A DNA stretch of 64,000 nucleotides from Nonomuraea rhodomycinica (GTDB taxonomy: Bacteria > Actinomycetota > Actinomycetes > Streptosporangiales > Streptosporangiaceae). A model generated the notes under the pieces. The model did not search any database. It was not told where the DNA came from and was given only the letters and a program-made list of their open reading frames with translations. Positions 39,970-47,574 of the stretch are shown piece by piece (positions within the stretch are counted from its first letter, which is position 1; each line of letters starts with the position of its first letter). The stretch spans positions 124,001 to 188,000 of the forward strand of contig NZ_JABWGO010000009.1 in NCBI RefSeq assembly GCF_013363995.1. The letters are read 5' to 3'. The position numbers were made by a program, and so were the translations under genes.

Positions 39970-41262
39970 TCAGTCGAGCAGTTCGGGTCGGCGGCTGGTG
40001 AGAGCTCTGCGGGCCGTCACGAATCGCTCGTGGAACTCTTCGGCAAGTGCTTCGCGGCGGTATCGCTGGCGTAGTACGCGGTCGAGGTCCGCGGCGCGGT
40101 TGACGAGGTCGGTCAGAGATCGGCGGTCGATGTCGAATGCGGCCATGCCGTCTGCCACTGCGGCGTCGAGGTCGCCGCGTCGGGCGTGCACGATGCCGAG
40201 ATCTATGTGAGCGTCAGCGACTCGCATCGGGGCGTTGGAGGTGCCGTCTGGGCGGGTGTGCATCTGGATCGTTTCGCGAGCATGCTCTTCGGCGCGGTCG
40301 TCGTCGGCCAGCCAGGTGTAGCAGGTGGCTGCGTAGAAGACCCACTTGGCGTGGTCGAACACGAAGTGGTGATCGGGGTTGTCGGGCATGGGCAGGCGAC
40401 TGAGGACTTCTGCTCCGCGTGTCAGTGCGCGATCTGCCTCGCGGCGGTCACCGATGCGAGCCAGGCCGCGGGCTTCCTGCAAGGTGAGCTGCACCATGGC
40501 GCTGGTCTGGCCGGCGACGGCCTGGCCCATGCGGGCGGCGTTGACGACGTCCTCATAGCGGCCTTCTACCAGGGCGAACCAGGCTGACATCTCGTGCGCC
40601 CAGCCCATGAGTTCACCGTGGTCGACCTGGCGGCCCATCTCGAAGGCGGCTCGCCGCGCGGTCTCTGCTTCCTCTCGCTCGCCCAAGTCGTAGTGCACGC
40701 ACCCCAGGAGGGCCGTGAGCCAACCTGTGATGACGAGCAGCTCGCGGTGTTGGTCGAGGGTGAGGCGCCCGGCAAGCAGCCGGTTGACTTGGGCAAGGCG
40801 CTTCTGCGTGCGGTCTCGCAGCGTCGCGGCAGGCACGACCGGATAGGCACGACAGAGCAGATCGACGGCCTCGGCAAGGGCTTCCAAGGTGCCGGTGCCG
40901 ACGTCGGATGCCTGGAGTTGCTGGGCGAGTTCCATGGTGCCGTACAGGTCGGCTTCGGCCCGTAGTGCGTCCATCGGCAGGATGGCCGTCGCCTCGATCA
41001 AGCGGCTTCCCGTCTGTCTGGCCTGCAAGAACCCCAACGCCTCCGGCTGCAAACCCGTGAGTTGCGTCAGTGCCAGCCGGTACGGCGAACGTGGCCAGCG
41101 GACTTCCCCGGCCTCCCAACGTCGAATGCGCTCCTCGTCGCAGGTCAGGCGTTCCGAAATACCGATTTGGGTGCCGTTAATTCGGTCGGCCATTTCTGCA
41201 CGCGTGAGCTGGTGCTCATTGCGCCAGGCACGGAGTTGGACATTGGGAATGTTCTCGAGCAT
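39970..41262 (-). CDS. XRE-family regulator with TPR-like C-terminus
   Basis: 430 aa. An N-terminal helix-turn-helix (about 5-75: LRAWRNEHQLTRAEMADRI, then RIRRWEAGEVRWPRSPY) is followed by about 340 residues of helical hairpins typical of TPR-containing actinomycete regulators (ELLVITGWLTALLGCVHYDLGEREEAETARRA). Such proteins often sense peptides or control development and secondary metabolism. GGAGGAAGG precedes the ATG. Its 5' end overlaps the start of the divergent integrase by 14 bp, so the two compete for one promoter region. Confidence 0.88.
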   Translation of the reverse strand: MLENIPNVQLRAWRNEHQLTRAEMADRINGTQIGISERLTCDEERIRRWEAGEVRWPRSPYRLALTQLTGLQPEALGFLQARQTGSRLIEATAILPMDALRAEADLYGTMELAQQLQASDVGTGTLEALAEAVDLLCRAYPVVPAATLRDRTQKRLAQVNRLLAGRLTLDQHRELLVITGWLTALLGCVHYDLGEREEAETARRAAFEMGRQVDHGELMGWAHEMSAWFALVEGRYEDVVNAARMGQAVAGQTSAMVQLTLQEARGLARIGDRREADRALTRGAEVLSRLPMPDNPDHHFVFDHAKWVFYAATCYTWLADDDRAEEHARETIQMHTRPDGTSNAPMRVADAHIDLGIVHARRGDLDAAVADGMAAFDIDRRSLTDLVNRAADLDRVLRQRYRREALAEEFHERFVTARRALTSRRPELLD

Positions 41263-42439
41263 CTGCGGGCCTTCCTCCCGGCTGGGGGCTCAAGAGCCGA
41301 AGCCTCCCAAGCGGCGGTTCGGCCGTGTCCGCAAGCTACCCTCCGGCCGGTACCAGGCCCGCTATCAAGGCCCGGACGGCGTGGACCGCCCGGCTCCCGA
41401 GACCTTCGCGACCAAGACCGACGCGGAAGTCTGGCTTACGAGGACCGAGGCGCAGATCCTCGATGACGAGTGGATCGACCCAGACGCCGGAAAGATCACT
41501 CTCGGCAAGTACGCGACCGACTGGATCGACGAACGCCCCAAGCTCCGCCCGCGCACCGTTGAGCTGTACGGCTACCTCCTGCGCAAGCACATCGCCCCGA
41601 CCTTCGGCGACATACCGCTCAACGAGATCAAGGAGCCGCACGTCAGGCGATGGCGGAAGAAGCTGCTCGACGAAGGCGTCAGCGAGGTGACCGTCGCGAA
41701 GGCGTACCGGCTGTTCAAGGCGATTCTGTCCACAGCTGTGGATGACCAGCTCATCAAGCGGAACCCGTGCCGGATCAAAGGCGCAGGCCAGGAGAAGTCA
41801 CCCGAACGACCCGTCGTCACCGTGGCCCAGGTCTATCGGCTCGTCGACGTCATCGAACACCGCTACCGCGCCCTGGTGCTCCTCGGCACGTTCGCCAGCC
41901 TGCGATGGGGCGAACTCACCGGACTCCGACGCAAGGACCTCGACCTCGACGCAGGCACGGTCAAGGTCGAACGCCAGTTGATCCAGATCACCGGCAAGGG
42001 TCTGGTCTTCACCGATCCCAAGTCCGCAGCCGGCAAGCGCACCGTAGCCATCCCCGCCCTGATCCTCGACGAGCTCAAAGCGCACGTGAAGGACTTCGCT
42101 CAGAACGGCGACGACGGCCTGATCTTCGTCGGCCCCGACGACGGCCCTCTCCGCAACACCAACTTCAACCGTCGCGTCTGGGCCAAGGCGCTCCAGGACG
42201 CCGACCTACCGAAGATCCACTTCCACGACCTCCGCCACACCGGCAACACCCTCGCCGCCAGCGCCGGAGCCTCGATCCGCGAGCTGATGGCGCGCATGAG
42301 CCACTCCAGCACCCGGGCCGCCCTCATCTACCAACACTCCACCGACGAGAGACAACGCGAGGTCGCACGCAAGCTCGACGCCCTGGCACGCGGAGCGCTT
42401 GACAAGGACCCATTGGGCACGCAACGGGCACGACCCTGA
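41249..42439 (+). CDS. int: Site-specific tyrosine recombinase (integrase)
   Basis: 396 aa from the ATG at 41249. An arm-binding N-terminus (RRFGRVRKLPSGRYQARYQGPDG, about 20-45) and SAM-like core-binding domain (about 75-175) precede the catalytic domain. Catalytic residues are Arg in LRWGELTGL, HDLRHTG and Tyr in YQHSTDERQ. It catalyses integration and excision at tRNA-Ala. The start has only a weak ribosome site and lies inside the 5' end of the divergent regulator; longer frames upstream are antisense to it. The stop is 57 bp from the tRNA 3' end. Confidence 0.93.
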   Translation: MFSSICGPSSRLGAQEPKPPKRRFGRVRKLPSGRYQARYQGPDGVDRPAPETFATKTDAEVWLTRTEAQILDDEWIDPDAGKITLGKYATDWIDERPKLRPRTVELYGYLLRKHIAPTFGDIPLNEIKEPHVRRWRKKLLDEGVSEVTVAKAYRLFKAILSTAVDDQLIKRNPCRIKGAGQEKSPERPVVTVAQVYRLVDVIEHRYRALVLLGTFASLRWGELTGLRRKDLDLDAGTVKVERQLIQITGKGLVFTDPKSAAGKRTVAIPALILDELKAHVKDFAQNGDDGLIFVGPDDGPLRNTNFNRRVWAKALQDADLPKIHFHDLRHTGNTLAASAGASIRELMARMSHSSTRAALIYQHSTDERQREVARKLDALARGALDKDPLGTQRARP

Positions 42440-42458
42440 AAACAGCCCCTACAAAGAT

Positions 42459-42489
42459 CGAAAGCCCAGGCCATTGACCTGGGCTTTCG
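42459..42489. terminator. Terminator between integrase and tRNA-Ala
   Basis: CGAAAGCCCAGG (42459-42470) pairs perfectly with CCTGGGCTTTCG (42478-42489) around a 7-nt loop. In both directions a short T or A run is part of the stem. It can terminate the integrase and the tRNA transcript. Confidence 0.88.
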
Positions 42490-42493
42490 TATG

Positions 42494-42538
42494 CGTGGAG
42501 CCTAGGAGATTCGAACTCCTGACATCCTGCTTGCAAAG
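42494..42538 (-). other. Attachment site (tRNA-proximal att)
   Basis: This is the tRNA copy of the 45-bp direct repeat, covering the anticodon loop to the 3' end plus 2 bp. Crossover must lie within it. The one mismatch with the distal copy lies at the anticodon-loop end. Confidence 0.9.
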
Positions 42539-42568
42539 CAGGCGCTCTGCCAGCTGAGCTAAGGCCCC
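42496..42568 (-). tRNA. tRNA-Ala (anticodon TGC)
   Basis: The 73-nt cloverleaf on the minus strand has acceptor GGGGCCT paired with AGGCTCC, including the G3-U70 alanine identity pair and discriminator A73. The anticodon stem CCTGC/GCAGG encloses TTTGCAA. The T arm contains GTTCGAATC. CCA is not encoded. The 3' half was supplied by the integrated element and regenerates a full tRNA. Confidence 0.96.
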
Positions 42569-42583
42569 TTCGACGAAGATAGC

Positions 42584-43312
42584 TTACCGGCCCGGCGTCC
42601 CTATGTGGTGCGTGGTCACGTCCGCGCTGAGTACGAGGCTGGGGAAGTCGGCGATCGTGTCGAGGATGTGGGTGGCGCCGCCCTTGAGGAGGCGTTCGCG
42701 GCTGTGGACGCCCGTCATGACGCCCGCCACGATCGAGGCGCCTGCGCGGCGGCCGGAGAGCATGTCGCTCTCGGAGTCGCCGATGACGGCGACCTGGCGG
42801 ACGTCCTCGATGCCGAGCCGGAGCACGGAGTGCAGGATCATGTCGGGCCAGGGGCGGCCGCGGCCGCCGGCGTCCTCGGGGGAGATGGCGAGGTCGATCT
42901 TGTCGTCCCAGCCGAGCACGCTGAGGATGCGGCTCAGGGTGGTCCGGCTGAAGCCCGTGACGAGGGCCAGGCGGAGGCCGGAGCCGCGGAGCTTGTCGAG
43001 GACCTCGACGACTCCGGGCATGGGAACGAGGCCGGCCCGCTCCAGGGCGCCCTCGTAGGAGCGCTCGAAGGTCAGGTTGGCGGCCTGTGCCTGGGCTTCG
43101 TTGTCGGGGAAGATCCCTCGGAAGACATCGATCTTGGGACAGCCCCGGGACCGGTGTACGTGCACCATGGCGCGCGCGTACGCTCCGGTCCCGGGGACTA
43201 TGCCCTGTGTGGCGATCGCCTCAGCGAAGGCGCGCTCCACCATGGCGATGTCACCTACTGTTGTGCCCGCCAGGTCGAGGCACGCCAGTCTGATGGGGAC
43301 GACGTCACTCAT
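42584..43312 (-). CDS. HAD hydrolase, phosphonatase-like
   Basis: 242 aa. HAD motif I is LACLDLAGTTV with Asp nucleophile, motif II is LVTGFS and motif IV is VAVIGDSESDMLSGRRAG. The cap (AFAEAIATQGIV) resembles phosphonoacetaldehyde hydrolase/PhnX-like phosphatases. The Schiff-base Lys of true PhnX is not evident to me, so a general phosphatase is safer. It is next to tRNA-Ala and DLW-39. Confidence 0.88.
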   Translation of the reverse strand: MSDVVPIRLACLDLAGTTVGDIAMVERAFAEAIATQGIVPGTGAYARAMVHVHRSRGCPKIDVFRGIFPDNEAQAQAANLTFERSYEGALERAGLVPMPGVVEVLDKLRGSGLRLALVTGFSRTTLSRILSVLGWDDKIDLAISPEDAGGRGRPWPDMILHSVLRLGIEDVRQVAVIGDSESDMLSGRRAGASIVAGVMTGVHSRERLLKGGATHILDTIADFPSLVLSADVTTHHIGTPGR

Positions 43313-43328
43313 CGCCTCGCCAGGTCGG

Positions 43329-43448
43329 TTAGTTCTCGCTGCCGGTGGCCTCGGTCCAGAGATCGAGCTCGGCGCGGTCAGCCTGCACCTTGCGCCAGAT
43401 CAGCAACCCCCCAAGGGCGACCAGCGCCAGAACAAGCAGCTTCTTCAC
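43329..43448 (-). CDS. DLW-39 family protein
   Basis: 39 aa from the GTG at 43448: a membrane helix (LLVLALVALGGLLIWRKV) and the acidic ending with ELDLWTEAT. The length and the DLW motif match the family exactly. Longer frames upstream are artefacts. In actinobacteria this tiny protein is typically encoded near tRNA-Ala/tRNA-Ile close to gyrA. Its function is unknown. Confidence 0.85.
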   Translation of the reverse strand: MKKLLVLALVALGGLLIWRKVQADRAELDLWTEATGSEN

Positions 43449-43701
43449 GGTGTGACCCCACTTCTTCGACGGCCTCACCTGCCGGGGTGAGACCCAACGG
43501 TTGACATGCAGCCTAGCAAGGGATCGCCGTGGTCCCTGTGTTGCGCACGAACCAGATGTACGGATTGTGCGAGGCGGGGCCAGACCGGTGCAGGTGAGAC
43601 CCGCCTCACCCCTCCCATCTTGGACAATGATCGGATCTGGCGGGGGCATGGCGCGCGGGTTTTCTCCATGTTCTCGCTCACACTCTTCCCGCTGAGCGTG
43701 A

Positions 43702-45018
43702 TCACTCCGCCGGGACCGTCGCCCGTCGCCGAGCCCACCGTACGGCCGGCGGCATCGCCGCCCCCGCCCCCACGAACACCAGCCCCAAGGCCACCCACCC
43801 GAAGGTCCCCCACCCCATCACCAGCGTCGTCAGCAGCGCCGGACCGAGCATGCGGGCCACCGCCGTGCCGCTGCCGAAGAACCCCTGGTACTGCCCCTGC
43901 TTGTCCTCGGGGGCCAGCGTGAAGCTGATCTCCCAGGAGCCGGAGGCGAGCAGCAGCTCGGCCGTCACCTGGAGCGCCACCCCGGCCAGCAACACGGCCA
44001 CGGCCGCCCAGGGGGACGAGCCGAAGGACGACAGCGCGAACACCGCGCAGGCTCCCAGCATGACGAGTCCGGCCAGCCGTACCGAGGAGGAGGCGTCGGC
44101 CAGGCCGCGGATGCGCCGGGCGACCCGTACCTGGAACAGCACCACCCCAGCAGTGTTGAGCAGCAGCAGCGCGGACACCGTCCAGGTGGGGGCGGCGGTG
44201 CGCTGCGCGATCCACAGGGGGACGATCAGGCTGAGCATCGGCATGTACAGCAGCATCACCGTGTTGATCAGCGTGACCAGCGCGTACGGCCGGTCGCGCA
44301 GCACCGCCAGCCGAGGGCCGTTCGACACCGGCGCCGGTGGCACGGACGGCAGCCGGAGCAGCACCAGGGCGGCGGCCACGAAGCAGGCGGCGTCCACCAG
44401 CAGCACCGTCAGGTACGCCTCCCGGACGTTCAGATGCAGGGCGATCCCGCCCAGCGCGGCGCCGACGGCGAGCCCCGCGTTGTGCGCGGACTGGAGCGCC
44501 GCCCGCGCGCGGGTCCGGCCCGCCGCGTCGACGAGGCCGGCCAGCAGGGCCTGGCGGGCGGCCGACAGGCCGGTCTGCGCCGCACCGTACGCGCAGGCGA
44601 CCATCACGAACGGCACGAACGACCGGACCAGGACGTACGAGGCGACCGCCGCGGCGGTGGCGAGGGCCAGGAGCACGGCGACGCCGCGCGGGCCGCGCCG
44701 GTCGGCCAGGTGGCCGAGCGGGACCCCGGTGACCGCGCCGACCGCCCAGCCGAGCGTGAGCCCCACGCCGACCTGCGCGGGCGACATGCCGACGACGCCG
44801 GTGAAGTACAGGGCCGAGGTGACGATGTACGCGCCGTCGCCGGTGGAGGCGATGAGCTGGGCGGCGGTGAGCACCCTGAGATCGGGTCGTGGTCGCACCA
44901 AGGTCGCGCCTCCAGGGCGGGGGGAGGTCCTGGCGTTCTGGCGGGCGGAGGTCCTGGCGTTCCGGCGGGCGGAGGTCCCGAGATACGGGCCGGCGGAGGT
45001 CCTGGGGGCCGGGCGCAC
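43702..45018 (-). CDS. MFS transporter with repeated N-terminus
   Basis: 438 aa with a GTG start. Twelve hydrophobic segments and the loop GHLADRRGPRG between helices 2 and 3 identify a major facilitator. The cytoplasmic N-terminus before the first helix carries three 24-bp repeats encoding RTSARRNA-like units, making it unusually long and basic. It may export a drug; no operon partner. The next gene starts 3 bp upstream on the same strand. Confidence 0.86.
   Translation of the reverse strand: MRPAPRTSAGPYLGTSARRNARTSARQNARTSPRPGGATLVRPRPDLRVLTAAQLIASTGDGAYIVTSALYFTGVVGMSPAQVGVGLTLGWAVGAVTGVPLGHLADRRGPRGVAVLLALATAAAVASYVLVRSFVPFVMVACAYGAAQTGLSAARQALLAGLVDAAGRTRARAALQSAHNAGLAVGAALGGIALHLNVREAYLTVLLVDAACFVAAALVLLRLPSVPPAPVSNGPRLAVLRDRPYALVTLINTVMLLYMPMLSLIVPLWIAQRTAAPTWTVSALLLLNTAGVVLFQVRVARRIRGLADASSSVRLAGLVMLGACAVFALSSFGSSPWAAVAVLLAGVALQVTAELLLASGSWEISFTLAPEDKQGQYQGFFGSGTAVARMLGPALLTTLVMGWGTFGWVALGLVFVGAGAAMPPAVRWARRRATVPAE
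44923..44994 (-). repeat. Three 24-bp tandem repeats in the MFS N-terminus
   Basis: Units of GGAGGTCCTGGCGTTCTGGC plus GGGC lie at 44923, 44947 and 44971, with a partial fourth. They encode the 8-residue RTSARRNA/RTSARQNA repeats. Multiple of three, so length variants stay in frame. Confidence 0.9.
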
Positions 45019-45021
45019 GGG

Positions 45022-45471
45022 TCAGCCCTTGTACGACTCGGGGGTCATGCGGGTGGCCACGCCCATCCGGTTCCAGGCGTTGATCGTGGCCACGGCGACC
45101 ACCAGCGCCGCGAGCTCCTGCTCGTCGAAGTGCCGGGCGGCCTCGGCCCAGATCTCGTCGCTGACGTCGTGCGTGGACAGGCGGGTAGCGGCCTCGGTGA
45201 AGGCCAGCGCGGCGCGTTCCCGGTCGTCGAAGAACGGCGCCTCGCGCCACACGGCGACGGCGTGCAGGCGGGTGTGGCTCTCGCCGGCCTGCAGGGCGTC
45301 GGAGCTGTGCATGTCCACGCAGTACACGCATCCGTTGATCTGGCTGGCGCGCAGCCGGACGAGCTCCAGCAGCGGCGCGGGCAGGGTGCTCTGCGTGACG
45401 TAGCGGTCGAGGCCGGCCATCGCGCGGTACGCCTCTCCGGCGAGGGCGCCGAGGTTCATGCGTTCGGTCAT
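45022..45471 (-). CDS. Carboxymuconolactone decarboxylase/AhpD-like protein
   Basis: 149 aa from the ATG at 45471. The AhpD core motif NGCVYCVDMHSSDAL (CxxC and His, about 50-60) indicates an alkylhydroperoxidase-type peroxidase. The family often reduces peroxides via the vicinal Cys. It lies just upstream of the MFS gene in the same orientation and may be cotranscribed. The divergent MocR-type gene starts 93 bp away. Confidence 0.9.
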   Translation of the reverse strand: MTERMNLGALAGEAYRAMAGLDRYVTQSTLPAPLLELVRLRASQINGCVYCVDMHSSDALQAGESHTRLHAVAVWREAPFFDDRERAALAFTEAATRLSTHDVSDEIWAEAARHFDEQELAALVVAVATINAWNRMGVATRMTPESYKG

Positions 45472-45563
45472 GACACCGACCCTAAGGAGCATCTTGTCCC
45501 GAGATAAGCTCCAATTTCCGGCAAACGGATTGGGCCAAGCGGGGTCAACGGCGGGAGGCCGGC

Positions 45564-46946
45564 ATGGACGTCCACATCACGCTCAGCGGCCGGGGTGACC
45601 TGGCCGCACAGGTCTACCGGCAGCTCCTGGAGGCCGTGCTCGACGGCCGCCTGCGCTCCGGCGAGCGGCTGCCGCCCACGCGGGAGCTGGCGCGGCGCCT
45701 GGAGATCTCCCGCAACACCGTCGCCGTGGCCTACGACCGGCTCGTCGCCGACGGCTTCCTGGTGGGGCGGGCCGGCGCGGGCACGTTCGTGTCGGCGGAG
45801 CCCGTGCGCGGGCGGGCCGCGCCCCGGGGCGTGGTGCTGCCGCGCGCCCTGTGGCGCTCCATGCCGCCCGCCGCGACGCCCATGTCCCCCGCCCGGTACG
45901 ACTTCCGGGCCGGGGTGCCCGATCCCCGGCTGTTCCCGATGGAGACCTGGCGCAGGCTGGTGGCCAGGGAGCTGCGCGTGAGCGCGATCACCCCGGGCTA
46001 CGGCGACCCGGCGGGCCACGAGGGGCTGCGTGAGGCGATCGCGCGGCACGTCGGCGTCAGCCGTTCCGTACGGGCGGGCGCCGAGGACGTGCTGATCACC
46101 AACGGCGCGCAGCAGGCGCTCGACCTCGTCGGACGGGTGCTGATCGAGCCGGGCGCGTGCGTGGCGGTCGAGGAGCCGGGCTACCCGCCGGCCCGGCTGC
46201 TGTTCCGCTCGCTCGGCGCCCGGGTCGTCGGCGTGCCGGTGGACGGCGAGGGCATCGACGTCTCCGCCATCCCGAACGGGGTCCGGCTCGTGTACGTGAC
46301 GCCGTCCCACCAGTTCCCGCTCGGCACGCCCATGTCGCTGGCGCGGCGCACGGCGCTGCTGGCGTGGGCCGAGCGGCGCCGCGCGGTGGTGATCGAGGAC
46401 GACTACGACAGCGAGTTCCGCTTCGGGGAGCGCCCGCTGGAACCGCTGCAGAGCCTCGACCGCGCCGGCCGGGTGGTGTACGTGGGCTCGTTCTCCAAGA
46501 CCCTGCTGCCGGCGCTGCGGCTGGGGTTCCTGGTCGCGCCGGCCTCGCTGGGGGCGGCGCTGCGCGCCGCCAAGCAGCTCACCGACTGGCACGGGTCGCT
46601 GCCCACGCAGGCCGCGCTGGCCCGCTTCATCGACGAGGGGCTGCTGGCCCGCCACATCAGGAAGGCGACCCGTGAGTACGCCGCCCGCCACGCGCTGATC
46701 AGCGCCGCGCTGGAGCGCGACGAGCGGCTGCGCCCGGTGCCGTCGGTCGCGGGCCTGCATCTCTGCGCCCGGCTCTCCCCCGGCGTGTCCGTACGGCCGG
46801 CGCCCGGACTGGCGGTGGAACGGCTGGACGCGTACTGCGAGGAGCCGCCCGCGCTGTCCGGGCTGGTCCTGGGCTACGGCGCGATCCGGCAGCCGGACAT
46901 CCCGACCGGCCTGCGCCTGCTCCAGAAGTCGATCCTGGACGGCTAG
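45564..46946 (+). CDS. MocR/PdxR-type GntR-aminotransferase regulator
   Basis: 460 aa. The GntR winged helix (about 10-80: QVYRQLLEAVLDGRLRSGERLPPTRELARRLEISRNTV) is fused to a class I aminotransferase-like domain (about 115-455). The PLP-binding Lys is in YVGSFSKTLLPAL (about 312). Members sense PLP or amino acids and control nearby genes. The divergent AhpD-like/MFS genes are likely targets. Its 3' end overlaps the stress protein gene by 4 bp. Confidence 0.93.
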   Translation: MDVHITLSGRGDLAAQVYRQLLEAVLDGRLRSGERLPPTRELARRLEISRNTVAVAYDRLVADGFLVGRAGAGTFVSAEPVRGRAAPRGVVLPRALWRSMPPAATPMSPARYDFRAGVPDPRLFPMETWRRLVARELRVSAITPGYGDPAGHEGLREAIARHVGVSRSVRAGAEDVLITNGAQQALDLVGRVLIEPGACVAVEEPGYPPARLLFRSLGARVVGVPVDGEGIDVSAIPNGVRLVYVTPSHQFPLGTPMSLARRTALLAWAERRRAVVIEDDYDSEFRFGERPLEPLQSLDRAGRVVYVGSFSKTLLPALRLGFLVAPASLGAALRAAKQLTDWHGSLPTQAALARFIDEGLLARHIRKATREYAARHALISAALERDERLRPVPSVAGLHLCARLSPGVSVRPAPGLAVERLDAYCEEPPALSGLVLGYGAIRQPDIPTGLRLLQKSILDG

Positions 46947-47491
46947 AAGTGCCGGCGGGTCCAGAAGCGCCTGGCCCGCTCCCCCGACAGCGCCGGCTCG
47001 TCCGGCGGTGACGGCTGCTGCACGATGACGACCGTCGTCCTGGCGTGGCGCGCGCAGTACATGCTGGTGGACGGCAGGAGCATGCGGCTGAGCAACCCGC
47101 GCCGGCTGCGCCCGAGGACCAGCAGGTCGCCTTCGCGGGCGAGGTCGACCAGGTGGTAGCCGGGGTCGCCGACGCGGCCGACCACGACGGTGGCGAGGTC
47201 CTCCGGCATGCCGCCCGCCACGTCCTCGAACACCCCCGCGACGATCTCCGCGCAGCGCGCCTCCTCCCCCGCGCGCAGCGCCTGCTGCACCGGCAGCGCC
47301 TCGGGGAACGGGTGGACCGGCGCGCGGCTGACGTGCACCGCGACGAGCGCCATGCGGTGCAGCCGGGCGGCCCCGATGGCCCACGCCAGGGCCCAGCGCG
47401 AGGCCGGGGTCTCGTCGATCCCCACGATCAGCCTCGGCCCGCCGGGCAGGTCATGATCCACGGCACCCTCCTCGAAGGGGTACTCGACCAT
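46943..47491 (-). CDS. Universal stress protein family
   Basis: 182 aa with one UspA domain. LIVGIDETPASRWALAWAI at the start and the ATP-binding motif VVGRVGDPGYHLVDLAREGDLLVLGRSRRG (G-2x-G-9x-G-S/T-like) are visible. It may bind ATP. AAGGAGC sits 4 nt before the ATG. Divergent from the BTAD regulator; monocistronic. Confidence 0.88.
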   Translation of the reverse strand: MVEYPFEEGAVDHDLPGGPRLIVGIDETPASRWALAWAIGAARLHRMALVAVHVSRAPVHPFPEALPVQQALRAGEEARCAEIVAGVFEDVAGGMPEDLATVVVGRVGDPGYHLVDLAREGDLLVLGRSRRGLLSRMLLPSTSMYCARHARTTVVIVQQPSPPDEPALSGERARRFWTRRHF

Positions 47492-47574
47492 ATTGCTCCT
47501 TGCCGCTGGTTACCTGAAGGTGGCACTTTGCGAACTCTGGAGTTGCCCGCTACCCCGGGGCGTAGCATGCGGGG

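Larger units (their letters stand above)
37732..42538. mobile_element. Small integrative element in tRNA-Ala(TGC)
   Basis: About 4.8 kb is bounded by 45-bp near-identical repeats. One end reconstitutes an intact tRNA-Ala and a tyrosine integrase gene lies next to it, the classical layout of tRNA-targeting elements. The cargo is an Imm53 immunity gene, an unknown gene, a DUF6463 membrane protein and an XRE-TPR regulator. No replication, transfer, excisionase or phage structural gene is visible, so it is a satellite or a remnant. Several cargo genes use TTA codons, unlike the surroundings. Confidence 0.82.
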
